Of a stretch of DNA of 64,000 nucleotides, positions 16,958-26,272 are shown piece by piece. A program made the position numbers and the translations under genes. The stretch's first letter is position 1. Each line of letters begins with the position of its first letter. Source of the DNA: CBDFHC01 sp965247585 (GTDB taxonomy: Bacteria; Chloroflexota; Dehalococcoidia; Lucifugimonadales; GCA-2712585); contig CBDFHC010000002.1 of NCBI GenBank assembly GCA_965247585.1, forward strand, positions 1 to 64,000, read 5' to 3'. Below the pieces are notes generated by a model. It had not been told where the DNA came from and ran no database searches. It saw only the letters and a list, made by a program, of their open reading frames with translations.

Positions 16958-17815
16958 CTACGATTTACGGATAAATTTCTGGATTCTTTTGCCGTCTCCG
17001 ACCTCGGTGACGTAGATGTCACCCTTTGAGTCAACGCAGATGCCGTGCGGGGCGAGGAACTGGCCGGGACCGGAGCCTTTTTCGCCCCATCGAGCCACAA
17101 CTTCGCCATCGTAGCTGAGGACGCTGACGCGACCATCCAGCTCGGCGATGTGGAGGTAGCCTTTCGGACCGACATAGACGTCCGCCGGACGGAGGAGGTC
17201 TTTCCACTCTTTGAGGAAGTCACCTTCTTCGTTGAAGGCCTGAATCCGGTTATTCTCCCGATCGGCGACGAAAATGCGGTCCAGCCGGTCGACGCAGATG
17301 CCGTGGGGGAGGTTGAACTGCCCAGGGTGGGTGCCCTGCCCGCCCCAGGAGAAGTCCAGACTGCCGTCCGGATAATACCTGTGGACTCTGGAGTTGGCGT
17401 AGCCATCCGAAATGTAGACGTCATCCTGCGAGGAGACAGCGGCGCCGGTGGGCCGGTTGAAGGGCATGCCGCCCTGCTCGGCGGAGGGCCTGCCCCGAGT
17501 GCCAATGGTAAGCCGGAGCTTGCCCTGGGGGCTAAGCTCAACAATTATGTGGGCGTCCCTATCGGCGATATACAGGGTATCGTCCGGGCCGGTGGTGATG
17601 CCGTGGGGGTCTTCCAGTACGCCCTCCCCCAGGGAGTCCAAGTAGTTGCCCTCGCTGTCAAGGACGATGAGCGGCGGGGTGCCACGGTTGAGGATGTAGA
17701 CGCGGTCCTTGGAGTCCACCGCGACGCTGGGAACTTGTCCCAGTTCAACGGAATCTGGAAACTTTCCCCAGCCGGCGGCCAGCTCATATATGAACTTGCC
17801 GGTTTCAGTAGTCAT
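16958..17815 (-). CDS. NHL-repeat beta-propeller protein
   Basis: This 285-residue paralogue of the 13610-14563 protein shares the start (FIYELAAGWGKFPDSVELGQ) and repeated units such as DRIFVADRENNRIQAFNEEG and GQFLAPHGICVDSKGDIYVT. About six NHL units are visible, enough for one propeller. It begins at ATG 17815 after AGGAAG. It is the next minus-strand gene upstream of the RdhA-like gene but is separated from it by 111 nt. No catalytic residues can be assigned. Confidence 0.85.
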   Translation of the reverse strand: MTTETGKFIYELAAGWGKFPDSVELGQVPSVAVDSKDRVYILNRGTPPLIVLDSEGNYLDSLGEGVLEDPHGITTGPDDTLYIADRDAHIIVELSPQGKLRLTIGTRGRPSAEQGGMPFNRPTGAAVSSQDDVYISDGYANSRVHRYYPDGSLDFSWGGQGTHPGQFNLPHGICVDRLDRIFVADRENNRIQAFNEEGDFLKEWKDLLRPADVYVGPKGYLHIAELDGRVSVLSYDGEVVARWGEKGSGPGQFLAPHGICVDSKGDIYVTEVGDGKRIQKFIRKS

Positions 17816-18044
17816 GGCTACTTCCTTTCGCCGACCTTAGATAAGCCGGCTGACGGAGGTGAATCTTCGCGAGTTGGGCGGATTATAGTTTGGGGTCTGG
17901 AGGAGGGTCAAGGGATAAAGGCCGGCTGGTTTGCCGTGGGTCCGGAGGTGAGGGTGGGCAGGGGCGGCTGGGTTCACTGGCCGGAACCCGGCCACCGTAG
18001 CTTGGCGCCTATCTCTTGGAGACAGACCGCAGATTTCGTTGGAG

Positions 18045-18050
18045 TATAAT
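18045..18050 (+). promoter_or_regulatory. Probable -10 box
   Basis: TATAAT lies 20 nt before the ATG of the DCC-family gene. No well-spaced -35 box is clear (TTGGAG at 18016 is 23 nt away). Confidence 0.4.
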
Positions 18051-18070
18051 CCCAGATAGCGTCGAGCGAG

Positions 18071-18463
18071 ATGAAGCAGGACCCAAGACACGGCGGAAGA
18101 CCGGTTTTTTACTATGACGGGGAATGCGGTTTCTGCACCCGAGTGGTGGGAGTCCTGTCGCGGCTGGACGTCCTCGGCCAGATTGAATGGACAGCTTATC
18201 AGAAACTCAAGGCGCCGCCCGATGGCTTGTCCTGGGATGACCTGGACCGGGCCGCTTACCTCCAAACGGGCAATGGCACATTGCACCAGGGCTTTTACGC
18301 GTTCAGGAGGCTGACGCTCCGGCTGGTGCCTTTCCTGCCTTTGGCGCCCTTTCTATGGCTTCCTGGTGTGAGCCGGTTGGGCGAGGCGGTATATAGCTGG
18401 GTCGCCAGAAACCGTTACCGTCTCTCACGGTGCAAGCTACCCGGGTCCAAGGTCAAGCGGTAG
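18071..18463 (+). CDS. DCC-family thiol-disulfide oxidoreductase-like protein (DUF393)
   Basis: This 130-residue protein opens with the family's hallmark: FYYDGECGFCTRVVGVLSRL, a thioredoxin-like YDGxCxxC. A C-terminal hydrophobic stretch (LVPFLPLAPFLWLPGVSRLG) may touch the membrane. DCC proteins are often found beside HTTM/vitamin-K-carboxylase-like membrane proteins, as here with the next gene 72 nt downstream. The CxxC suggests disulfide exchange, but the partner is not known. Confidence 0.87.
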   Translation: MKQDPRHGGRPVFYYDGECGFCTRVVGVLSRLDVLGQIEWTAYQKLKAPPDGLSWDDLDRAAYLQTGNGTLHQGFYAFRRLTLRLVPFLPLAPFLWLPGVSRLGEAVYSWVARNRYRLSRCKLPGSKVKR

Positions 18464-18535
18464 CGGGTGTTGATAGCCGCCTTCCGCCTGGCCTATAGCT
18501 GAACACTCTGAGGGAGCCGTAGGCCACTGTTAGCG

Positions 18536-20056
18536 TTGGTCAAAACTCGATTGCCGGTACGGCTGTTTGCGCCGGTGGACGCCGCGTCTCTCGCCTATTT
18601 CCGATTTGCGTATGGCGTGATCATGCTGTGGGAAGTGTGGAGGTTCATAGACCACGATTGGGTGGGTCGCTACTTCTCCGGCAAAGACTTCTACTTCAAA
18701 TTCTGGCCCTTTGACTTTGTCCAACCGTGGCCTGGCATAGGCATGGACCTGCATGTTTATGCAATGGGAATCGTGGCCGCCTGCATCATCTTAGGGCTGT
18801 ACTACCGGGTGGCGGCGGCCCTGTTCTTCCTGATGATCACCTACATCTTTTTGCTGGAGGAGGCGGTCTATCTCAATCACCTCTACCTGGTCTGCCTCGT
18901 TTCTTTTCTGATGATTTTCGTTCAGGCCAACCGATGCTTCTCGTTAGACAGCTGGATCAGACCTCCAACGATTCCCAACGTGGTTCCGGCATGGTCGCTC
19001 TGGCTGCTGCGCTTCCAGATTGGTGTTCCGTATCTCTTTGGGGGCATTGCCAAGCTCAACTCCGATTGGCTGCGTGGAGAGCCAATCCGGGCCTGGCTGG
19101 CCGATCGGACCGATTTCCCAGTCCTTGGGCAGTTTTTCACCAAAGAGGCTGGGGTCTGGTCCATGACCTACGGAGCGTTGTTGTTAGACCTGTTTGTCGT
19201 CTTCCTGTTGCTCAACCGTAGAACCCGGGTTTTGGGCTACCTGGGGATTCTTAGTTTCCATTTTGCGAATTCGCGGCTGTTCGGCATCGGGATATTCCCT
19301 TGGTTCATGATCGGCGCCACGGCAATTTTCTTTGAAGCGGACTGGCTTCGCCGGCTGGTGCGGGACCTGAGACAGGGGCATCCGTTTCGCACACCTGCCC
19401 TGGTGGTGGGACTTGTGGTGGGGTTCTTAATCGGTGGATTTCTTCCAGACAGCTTTTCCCTCGTCCAGGCGCTCATTGGCGCCGTTGGGGGCGCGATTGC
19501 CGGGTACCATCTTGACGAACCGTTCCGGCGACGGGAGCCAGAGGCTCCAGCCAGGGGAGACGTGCCTGGATCGTGGAGTACTGCGCAGCGGTGGGCCTTA
19601 GTCTTATTGGGCGGTTGGGTAGTCGTTCAGATCCTGATGCCCCTGAGGCATTACGCGATACCCGGGAACGTCCACTGGACTGAAGAGGGACACAACTTCT
19701 CATGGCACATGAAGCTGAGGGACAAAGATGCCGAGGGGTACTTCTTAATCACGGCCTTGGATTCCGGCGAGCAGTGGAGGGTGGACCCGCGAGAACTGTT
19801 GACCAGCAGGCAGACCAGGAAGATGACCGCCAGGCCCCACATGACCATAGAGTTTGCCAGGTACCTGGAAGAGATAATGCGTGAACGAGGCTACGAGGAT
19901 GTGGACGTAAGAGCACATATCTTTGCCTCGCTGAATGGCAGAGACCCGCGAAGGCTGATTGATCCCTTGGTGGACCTGACCAAGGTGACTTATCCGTGGA
20001 TGGGACATGCTGACTGGATCCTGCCTCAGACGGCGCCACTGCGGCCAAATGAGTAA
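18536..20056 (+). CDS. HTTM-domain membrane protein, vitamin K-dependent gamma-carboxylase-like
   Basis: This 506-residue membrane protein has a series of hydrophobic helices through residue ~300 and the HTTM signature region (RFQIGVPYLFGGIAKLNSDW then LRGEPIRAWLADR). After another membrane stretch follows a soluble C-terminal part (WTEEGHNFSWHMKLRDKDAE) that matches the end of gamma-carboxylase-like proteins. Related proteins include the vitamin K-dependent carboxylase, but bacterial members mostly lack a proven reaction. Start is read as TTG 18536. It is paired with a DCC protein, an arrangement seen widely in bacteria. Confidence 0.85.
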   Translation: MVKTRLPVRLFAPVDAASLAYFRFAYGVIMLWEVWRFIDHDWVGRYFSGKDFYFKFWPFDFVQPWPGIGMDLHVYAMGIVAACIILGLYYRVAAALFFLMITYIFLLEEAVYLNHLYLVCLVSFLMIFVQANRCFSLDSWIRPPTIPNVVPAWSLWLLRFQIGVPYLFGGIAKLNSDWLRGEPIRAWLADRTDFPVLGQFFTKEAGVWSMTYGALLLDLFVVFLLLNRRTRVLGYLGILSFHFANSRLFGIGIFPWFMIGATAIFFEADWLRRLVRDLRQGHPFRTPALVVGLVVGFLIGGFLPDSFSLVQALIGAVGGAIAGYHLDEPFRRREPEAPARGDVPGSWSTAQRWALVLLGGWVVVQILMPLRHYAIPGNVHWTEEGHNFSWHMKLRDKDAEGYFLITALDSGEQWRVDPRELLTSRQTRKMTARPHMTIEFARYLEEIMRERGYEDVDVRAHIFASLNGRDPRRLIDPLVDLTKVTYPWMGHADWILPQTAPLRPNE

Positions 20057-20092
20057 CGAGGCACGAACCCTTGAATGAAGGGCCGAAAGAAA

Positions 20093-20122
20093 GAGGGCGC
20101 CGGATTCTGTTCCCGGCGCTCT
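20093..20122 (-). terminator. Possible terminator between converging genes
   Basis: A GAGCGCCGG / CCGGCGCCCTC-type hairpin sits between the converging HTTM and NHL genes. On the minus strand it is followed by CTTTCTTTC, a weak U-rich tail. Confidence 0.45.
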
Positions 20123-20149
20123 GTACAGGCTTGGCGTTGGGGCGGGGTG

Positions 20150-21154
20150 CTAGAGGTTGAACTGGGGCTCTACCCAGTTCTTCTCTTTCTGGTAGACCTG
20201 GATTCGTCCCCGCTGGTTATCAGTGATGAAGATTTGCCCGTCGTCATTTATTTCGACGGCGGTTGGGCGTGTGAAGCGCCACTCGGCCTCCAGGCTCTTA
20301 ACGCGTTGACGAGCCTTGATGTAATCTGGGTTGGCGTCAACGGCGGACTGGGCCCACTTGGAGAGCCGTTCAGCGTCGCCGACGAAGGTGGTGACGTACT
20401 CGCCGTCCGGGCCGTATACCTGGACGCGGTTGTTGGCCCAATCGACGGCGTAAATGTCACCATCGCCGTCCACCGCAACGTCGCTAGGCATGCCGAGGCC
20501 TTTGTCCTGGCCCAAGCCTTCGCCAAAACTGGCGAGGTGCTGACCGCCGGGGGTGAACTTCTGGATGCGGGCGTTGTGCCAGTCGGCGACGTAGATGTCA
20601 CCACTGGCGTCAATGGCGATGCCCCAGGGGCGTTGGAACTGGCCGGGACCGGTGCCCTCGGCGCCCCAAGTCATGAGGAACTTGCCGTCTTTGGTGAACT
20701 TGGAGACGCGGTGATTCAACTCTTCGGTGATGTAAAGGTTGTCATCGCCGTCAAAGACCATGCCCGCGGGGCTACGTAGCTGGCCTTCGCCGGCGCCGGG
20801 GTCGCCCCACTTGCTAAGGTAGTTGCCGTCCTTATCGTAGACGGTGATGCGGTTGAGCCATTCGTCGGCGACGTAGACGTTGCCGGCGAGGTCCAAGGTG
20901 ATGGCGGTGGGCCAAATGAACTGGCCGTCGCCTTCGCCAATGTTGGCGAAGTCCTTGATGAACTCCTCGTCAGCGGTGACCACACTGACGTGCTGGCAAG
21001 GCTGGAACTCGTCGCCGCGGTTAACAACGTAGATGAGTTTGCCCTTACCGAGGGCGAGGTCCATGGGAATGCGGAAGCCAAGCCCAGCGATGGCGTTTCG
21101 ACCGATGGTGTGGCTGTAGTTGAATACTCGCCCTCTAACATGAACTGTCTGCAT
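20150..21154 (-). CDS. NHL-repeat beta-propeller protein
   Basis: This 334-residue protein contains about six NHL units: GNVYVADEWLNRITVYDKDG, DNLYITEELNHRVSKFTKDG, GDIYVADWHNARIQKFTPGG and GDIYAVDWANNRVQVYGPDG. A helical insertion (LSKWAQSAVDANPDYIKARQ) precedes the last unit. There is no signal peptide. The closest type is the gluconolactonase/lyase-like propellers, with function unknown. The ATG is preceded by AGGAAGG. Confidence 0.83.
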   Translation of the reverse strand: MQTVHVRGRVFNYSHTIGRNAIAGLGFRIPMDLALGKGKLIYVVNRGDEFQPCQHVSVVTADEEFIKDFANIGEGDGQFIWPTAITLDLAGNVYVADEWLNRITVYDKDGNYLSKWGDPGAGEGQLRSPAGMVFDGDDNLYITEELNHRVSKFTKDGKFLMTWGAEGTGPGQFQRPWGIAIDASGDIYVADWHNARIQKFTPGGQHLASFGEGLGQDKGLGMPSDVAVDGDGDIYAVDWANNRVQVYGPDGEYVTTFVGDAERLSKWAQSAVDANPDYIKARQRVKSLEAEWRFTRPTAVEINDDGQIFITDNQRGRIQVYQKEKNWVEPQFNL

Positions 21155-21271
21155 TCTTTTCCTTCCTCTTTTTCCCCTTGGCCGAGGCTATGGCTTTGTC
21201 CGTTGCCGCTTCCTGGATAGTCCTTGCCTGCGCTGTAGAGTGACCTTTTAAGGGTAGGCCACACCCACGGC

Positions 21272-22690
21272 CTAGGCGAACTGGTATTCGCGGGTGGAGG
21301 CTATCAACTGGAGGATTTCGCCGACGCGCTGGGCAAAGGCGGAGCGCTCCGCTTCGGTGTTGCCGCGGCGGGCGACGCCCCGGCTCTCGGCGTGGGCAAT
21401 GAGCTCGTTGCGGGTGCTGTCATCAACGCGGACGGGCCCCATGAGCTCCAGGCAGCTATCGACCAGCCCCGGTGCGGTGATCTCTTCCTGGGCGGCCAGC
21501 CGTTCGATGATGGCCTGAACGCCCGGGAGATTGACGTCGCCGACCCTATCGGCGACGAAGTTGATGCGGCGGACCAGAGAGCCGCTATCAATCCACTCCT
21601 GGCCGGTATGCCAGCCCTCCACGGAGGGGGGGTCCAGCAGGGCCTGACCCTGGTAGTTGGGCTCCAGGCCGATGGGGGCTATGTAGGGCTTAGGGTCGAC
21701 GAAGTCACCTACCAAACGCATGGTTCCGGCGACCACTTCCGCGGGGCTTTTTACCTTGGTGTACCAGACGGACTCGGACTTAAAAAAGTCCGAGTTGAAG
21801 AGGGTCCGGAGGACGGAACGCATGTCATAGCCGGAGCTGATGAAGGCGTCCGAAAGGGTCTTGATGGCCACCGGGTCCCGGGGCTCAACGTCCAGCCAAC
21901 TGGGGACCTGGACCTCGTCAGCGACGAAGAAGTTGTAGAGGTGGCGGGCGATGAAGCGGGCGGTGGCGGGCTGCTTAACGATTATGTCAATAACATCCTC
22001 GCCGTTGAAGTGGCCGGTGTGTCCCAGGAAAACCTTCTCGCTGTCGTCATGGTCTTCAGGGATGTATTCGAACTGCCAGGGGAAGCGGCCGTAGGGAAGC
22101 CGGGGGATTTTGGGGGCGATGTTCCAGCCGGTAAAGGCCCGGGAGGCCATTTTGACGTCGTCCTCAGTGTAGTTGCCCTGGCCCATGGTGAAGAGTTCCA
22201 GGAGCTCCCGGCCCCAGTTCTCGTTGGGGGCATCCTTGTGGTTCTCGTTGTTGTCCAGCCAGAAGATCATGGCGGGGTCTTTGGCAAGGCTTATAAGCAG
22301 GTCCCGGTAGCTGCCGAGGGCGTTGTTGCGGAACATGGCGGTCTGGGCGAGAAGCTGGTCACAGTTGTCCACTTTGGAGTTTCCGGTGGCAAAGACGTGG
22401 TGCCAGAAGAGGGTCATTTTCTCTTCCAGGGGCCGGGGGGTGACGATCATGCGATACATCCAGTTGCACTGGCCGGTGGTGGGGTTGCCGCCGGGTATCT
22501 CAAACCCGGGCTGATGGCGAAACATGACGCTCTCGTCAAAGGGCGGAACGCCGTTGGCGTCCGGGTCCAAGAGCGCTTCCACGGTGGCATCATAGCCGCG
22601 GGCGGCGTGGCGCTCGAGCTCCTGGCGGGTGGCGCCGAATCCGGCACGGCGCATGAGGTGTGCGATTAAGGCGATGCTTTTGTCTGCCAT
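21272..22690 (-). CDS. DUF1800 domain protein
   Basis: This 472-residue protein is typical of DUF1800: LMRRAGFGATRQELERHAAR at the start, EKMTLFWHHVFATGNSKVDN, then WGRELLELFTMGQGNYTEDD and FLGHTGHFNGEDVIDIIVKQ. In many bacteria it is paired with a DUF1501 (sulfatase-like) gene; none is adjacent here. No signal peptide is visible, unlike many members. The reaction of the family is not established. Start ATG 22690 follows GGGGGA. Confidence 0.88.
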   Translation of the reverse strand: MADKSIALIAHLMRRAGFGATRQELERHAARGYDATVEALLDPDANGVPPFDESVMFRHQPGFEIPGGNPTTGQCNWMYRMIVTPRPLEEKMTLFWHHVFATGNSKVDNCDQLLAQTAMFRNNALGSYRDLLISLAKDPAMIFWLDNNENHKDAPNENWGRELLELFTMGQGNYTEDDVKMASRAFTGWNIAPKIPRLPYGRFPWQFEYIPEDHDDSEKVFLGHTGHFNGEDVIDIIVKQPATARFIARHLYNFFVADEVQVPSWLDVEPRDPVAIKTLSDAFISSGYDMRSVLRTLFNSDFFKSESVWYTKVKSPAEVVAGTMRLVGDFVDPKPYIAPIGLEPNYQGQALLDPPSVEGWHTGQEWIDSGSLVRRINFVADRVGDVNLPGVQAIIERLAAQEEITAPGLVDSCLELMGPVRVDDSTRNELIAHAESRGVARRGNTEAERSAFAQRVGEILQLIASTREYQFA

Positions 22691-23340
22691 TCAGGGTCCC
22701 CCTTTGTGGACTGATTGGACGGTCCCTAGCGTGGAGGATGCAGAGCAGGAAACGGGACCTATTAGGGCGCCAGGGCGCTCTGCGGAGGCGCGCTTAATGC
22801 AATTAGGGAAGCTTGGCCACATGATACCACATACCACTGGGGACAGGGGTGTCAAGAAATAGGTGTAGGGTGGGGGTGCTAAAGGGACACCTTCAGACAT
22901 CCGGCAGAGGGCGTATTCCCTTCTGGACTCCCCGTAGTTGGCTTCTTAAGAGGATGACGGGTGCTGGGTTGGGGGCAACAAGCCAAAGGGATGGGTATTG
23001 TTACAACAAAGGACTACAAATCGAGCGTTGGTGGTTCCCACCCACCCACCCAGGAAGGTTTTTAAAAGGTTTTTCTGAGGGACACCCTCAGACTCCCGCC
23101 AGAGAGGGTACGCCCTCTTTGGACTCTCCCCGAAAAGGTCATTTTAAAAGGCTGGCGACTCTATTTTCGAAGCAATCAGCAAAAGGGATGGGTGTTGCTA
23201 CAGCAAAGGGCTGAAAATCAGAGGCTGGTGGTTCCCGTTCTTCTTCGACGGCCTCAGGATGAGCGGGAACGAAAGGGCTGAACTCCTATATCGGAGGATG
23301 ACAAGGCGCCGGTGGGGACACGGAGGATGATGGCAGCGGG
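22691..23340. other. Gene-free stretch with repeat copies
   Basis: I see no gene. It holds a short repeat piece at 22881-22933 (GGGACACCTTCAGAC then TTCTGGACTCCCC), a full copy at 23011-23130 and text shared with the ~14.95 and 26.1 kb blocks. Confidence 0.55.
23011..23130. repeat. Interspersed intergenic repeat, family 1, copy 2
   Basis: Same modules and order as 15001-15121 (ACAAATCGAGCGTTGGTGG, TTTTTCTGAGGGACACCCTC, AGACTCCCGCCAGAGAGGGT, ACGCCCTCTTTGGACTCTCC) with scattered substitutions. Confidence 0.75.
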
Positions 23341-23352
23341 TTGAGTGCGGGG

Positions 23353-24063
23353 TTAGACGCGGAAGAGGAAGGAGCGAAAGGCCTCGGCGTAGGGGATGCC
23401 CTTGGGCTCCCCGGTGCGGGCGCGCCACTGCTGGATCTGCTCTTTGGTGTCGCGATCGCCCACCTGACTTGCGTGCTGGGCCAGGGCCTCGGCGGCGGTG
23501 TCTATGGCGTCGGTAACGTCAATCCAGGTATCGGCGTGCTCCGAATCGGCCACCAACACCTCCCGGACCTTATGTGGTTGAAAGCCCTCTTTGAGGAGCT
23601 CAGGGAAGGTGAGGTGGTCCCGGGCGGTGGGAAAGACGGCGGAGAGGGTGGCCTCTCCGGCGGCGAGGTGGTCCGGATGGCCGATGTGGCCGTTGGAGTT
23701 AAGGCTGCGCAGGGGAGACTGGCAGATGACGACGTTGGGGCGAAAGCGCCGGATCTCCCGGGCGATGTCACGGCGAAGCTCCAGGGTGGGCTGGAGCATG
23801 GAGTCCTCATAGTCCAGGAAACGGACTTCTTTCACGCCCAGCACCCGGGCGGCGTTTTCCTGCTCTTTGCGGCGCAGCAGGGACAGCTCCCTGGGGTCCA
23901 CGTTTGGGTCAGAGCTGCCCTTGCTGCTATCCGTGCAGACGACGTAGACCATCTCCATCCCGTTGCGGCACCAGGTGGCGACGGTGCCGGAGAAGCCGTA
24001 CTCGGCGTCATCCGTGTGGGCAAATACCGCCATGCCCCGTTCATATTCTGTCCTATCGGTCAT
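23353..24063 (-). CDS. PIG-L family deacetylase
   Basis: This 236-residue protein has the metal site AHTDDAEYGFSGTVATW (usual AHPDD) and the later GHIGHPDHLAAG, the second His ligand region of LmbE/PIG-L enzymes. These zinc hydrolases remove acetyl groups from N-acetylglucosamine-type or thiol-cofactor precursors such as mycothiol and bacillithiol; the substrate here is unknown. It starts at ATG 24063, 38 nt after an MFS gene on the same strand, so the two may be co-transcribed. Confidence 0.88.
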   Translation of the reverse strand: MTDRTEYERGMAVFAHTDDAEYGFSGTVATWCRNGMEMVYVVCTDSSKGSSDPNVDPRELSLLRRKEQENAARVLGVKEVRFLDYEDSMLQPTLELRRDIAREIRRFRPNVVICQSPLRSLNSNGHIGHPDHLAAGEATLSAVFPTARDHLTFPELLKEGFQPHKVREVLVADSEHADTWIDVTDAIDTAAEALAQHASQVGDRDTKEQIQQWRARTGEPKGIPYAEAFRSFLFRV

Positions 24064-24101
24064 GTGACGCCGGTCCTCCTGGATGGATGTTCAAGTTGCA
24101 T

Positions 24102-25400
24102 TTAAATTCGAGCAGCAGCGCCCTCAGATCTCGCCCTGGCGGCGGGCTGTGGATTTCTAAGGAAGAGAAACATAAGGGCGCCCAGCAGGGCGGAGAGGGC
24201 GATGATCTTGAAGCCAAAGGCGTAGCCGTGACGGTCGGCGAGGTAGCCGGAAAGGATGGGGCCGATGGTCATGCCGATCATTAGGATGAAGTTGGAGTAC
24301 CCCATAATCATAGCAAAGGACTTGCGGCCGAAGTAATCACCTCGCAGCGCGGTGGTGATGGGCGCCCGGACGCCCCAGGAAATCCCCTGAACGACGGCGG
24401 AAAGCATGATGATGCCGATGCTGCCAGCGGTGGCGAGCAGCAGCAGGCCGACGCAGTGGCCGACGATGCAAGCGGCGACGATGAAGGGCTTGGGGAACCT
24501 GTCGGACAGTGCGCCAGCGGCCAACTGACCGAACATGGTGGTGCCGGTCATGACCATGACCACCAGGGCGGCGAAGCCCTTGGAGTAGCCCAGGTCGTCC
24601 TCCAGATAAGGTACCTGGTGGAGCATGATAATTGAGATGACGAGGAGGCCCAGTGCGTGCCCGGAGGAGAGGATCCAGAAGGCCCGGGTGCGCAGGGCCT
24701 CTTTGACGGTGAAATCGTACTCGGCGCGCTGGGAGGGAACGGGGGTCTGTGAAGCCAACGGGCCGCTTTGGGGCTTGTCCCCGTCCGGTAGGTAACCGTA
24801 AGGCTCAGGGCTGAAGCGGACGAGGCGGGAGATGGGGATACCTATCACGGCGGCGAAGATGCCGGCGCCCAGAGCGGTGGTTTGCCACCCGACGCCCTCT
24901 ATGGAGAGGGCCACCAAGGGGGCGAAGATTACGCCGCCCAGGCCCATGCCCATCATGGCGATGCCGATGGCCATGGTGCGGCGGCGGCGGAACCAGTTGT
25001 TGATGCTGGCCATGGCGGAGCTGTAGCCGGCGATTCCCGCGCCCATGGACATGAGCAGAAACGCCAGGTAGAAGGTCACGGCGGAGTTGATCTGAGAAAG
25101 GACGACAAATCCCAGGCAGAAGACGACGAGGCCGGCGGTAATGGCGTTGCGGCTGCCGAAGCGCTGGATAATCCAGCCTTCCAGGGGACCGAGGAAGCCG
25201 CTTTCGACGCGGGACATGGAGTAGGCGCCGGACATGAGGGCGCGGCTCCAACCGAAGTGGAGGCGTATGGGTTCAAAGAAGAAGGCGAAGCCGCTGAAGA
25301 AGAGGCCGTTGGCCATGGCCATAGTGACTGCGCCAGCGGCGACGATCCACCAGCCGTAGAAGACGCGGTGAGTGACGAGGGGCAAGCGCTCGGCTAACAA
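24102..25400 (-). CDS. MFS transporter, monocarboxylate/oxalate-formate type
   Basis: This 432-residue protein with about 12 hydrophobic helices opens with FYGWWIVAAGAVTMAMANG, the marker of the monocarboxylate-porter-like MFS group. WFRRRRTMAIGIAMMGMGLG is the cytoplasmic loop region. It would move a small carboxylate across the inner membrane. TTG 25400 is taken as the start. The direction and substrate are not determined. Confidence 0.85.
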   Translation of the reverse strand: MLAERLPLVTHRVFYGWWIVAAGAVTMAMANGLFFSGFAFFFEPIRLHFGWSRALMSGAYSMSRVESGFLGPLEGWIIQRFGSRNAITAGLVVFCLGFVVLSQINSAVTFYLAFLLMSMGAGIAGYSSAMASINNWFRRRRTMAIGIAMMGMGLGGVIFAPLVALSIEGVGWQTTALGAGIFAAVIGIPISRLVRFSPEPYGYLPDGDKPQSGPLASQTPVPSQRAEYDFTVKEALRTRAFWILSSGHALGLLVISIIMLHQVPYLEDDLGYSKGFAALVVMVMTGTTMFGQLAAGALSDRFPKPFIVAACIVGHCVGLLLLATAGSIGIIMLSAVVQGISWGVRAPITTALRGDYFGRKSFAMIMGYSNFILMIGMTIGPILSGYLADRHGYAFGFKIIALSALLGALMFLFLRNPQPAARARSEGAAARI

Positions 25401-25478
25401 AGGTTGCGTACCGTGAGGGATGCCTTGGTCAACGTTGAGGGGCCTGTTTGAATGGACACGGCATGAGGCCAGACGGAA

Positions 25479-25506
25479 GCAGCCCCGCCTTAAAGGGCGG
25501 GGCTGC
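25479..25506. terminator. GC-rich hairpin after the VOC gene
   Basis: GCAGCCCCGCC and GGCGGGGCTGC form an 11-bp stem around TTAAAG. It lies between the VOC gene stop (minus strand) and the MFS start. There is no clear U tract, so the terminator role is tentative; a second imperfect GC hairpin lies at about 25524-25572. Confidence 0.45.
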
Positions 25507-25607
25507 GCGGTCCCAGGTTATAGAGCGCCGGGCCGGCAGAGCCAGGGTCACAAGCTCTCCCGCCGCCCGGCGTTCTGTTATGCATGAGGTCTGGTGTTCC
25601 ACCGTGC

Positions 25608-25985
25608 CTAGTAGGTCTTTATCTCCAACACGTGGCCGTTGGGGTCCTTGAAGTATACCGCTTTGCCCTGGCCTTTGGCGCCAGCAGTCATGCCGGGTCC
25701 TTGCATGTTGGCCATGTCGAAGGGGCTGTCGCCGTAGGTGATGCCCCCGTCCTTAATGCGGCCGAAGGCGGCCTCGAATTCGGTTGGGTCCATGGCAAAG
25801 GCGTAGTGGATGGAGCGGAAGTCATCCGAGCTACGAAAGTCGAAGACCAGCGATTCGTTGACGCGAACGGCGGAGAATGGTCCCATGCGGCCCAAGCTCT
25901 CAAGTCCCATGACTGAAGCGAACCATTCGGCGGAGCTGTCCTGGTCGTGGGCGGGGACGATGGTGTGGTCCAGGACTGTTGGCAT
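25608..25985 (-). CDS. VOC-superfamily protein
   Basis: This 125-residue VOC protein starts at ATG 25985 (MPTVLDHTIVPAHDQDSSAE), where AAAGGAGG lies seven bases upstream; the longer frame is rejected. It includes YFKDPNGHVLEIKTY at the C-terminus, the usual PxGHxxEI metal-ligand ending, and an early His (LDHTIVPAHD). The reaction is unknown, as in much of the superfamily. Confidence 0.87.
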   Translation of the reverse strand: MPTVLDHTIVPAHDQDSSAEWFASVMGLESLGRMGPFSAVRVNESLVFDFRSSDDFRSIHYAFAMDPTEFEAAFGRIKDGGITYGDSPFDMANMQGPGMTAGAKGQGKAVYFKDPNGHVLEIKTY

Positions 25986-26136
25986 TTTGGCCTCCTTTAC
26001 GAGAGGGGGTTGTTCCCCTCTGAACCTGCCATTTTGGGCATCGGCAAGGGATGGTTCAAGGATACGACGCAATCACGCCTGCGGATAGGCCCTCTGGAGC
26101 CGATCAGCAAGGGCGAAGCGTTTGTCCCTCTTAAGA

Positions 26137-26252
26137 GTAGCAAATCGAAGCTTGGTGGTTCCCACCCACCCGCCCCGGAAGGTTGTTAAAAGTTATTCTG
26201 AGGGACACTCTCAGACTCCCGGCAGGGAGGGTACGCCCTCTCTGGACTCTCC
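26137..26252. repeat. Interspersed intergenic repeat, family 1, copy 3
   Basis: It contains GCAAATCGAAGCTTGGTGG, TTATTCTGAGGGACACTCTC, AGACTCCCGGCAGGGAGGGT and ACGCCCTCTCTGGACTCTCC in the same order as the copies at 15.0 and 23.0 kb. It separates the two VOC genes. Confidence 0.75.
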
Positions 26253-26272
26253 TGTTTCAGCCGCCAAGGCGG

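Noticed and set aside
22849..23214. 121-residue ORF made of repeat sequence
   Set aside because: It translates the interspersed repeat (FSEGHPQTPAREGTPSLDSP) and resembles frames at other repeat copies; not a gene.
25524..25572. Second hairpin near 25.5 kb as a definite terminator
   Set aside because: Stem GCGCCGGGC/GCCCGGCG is imperfectly spaced and lacks a U tract.
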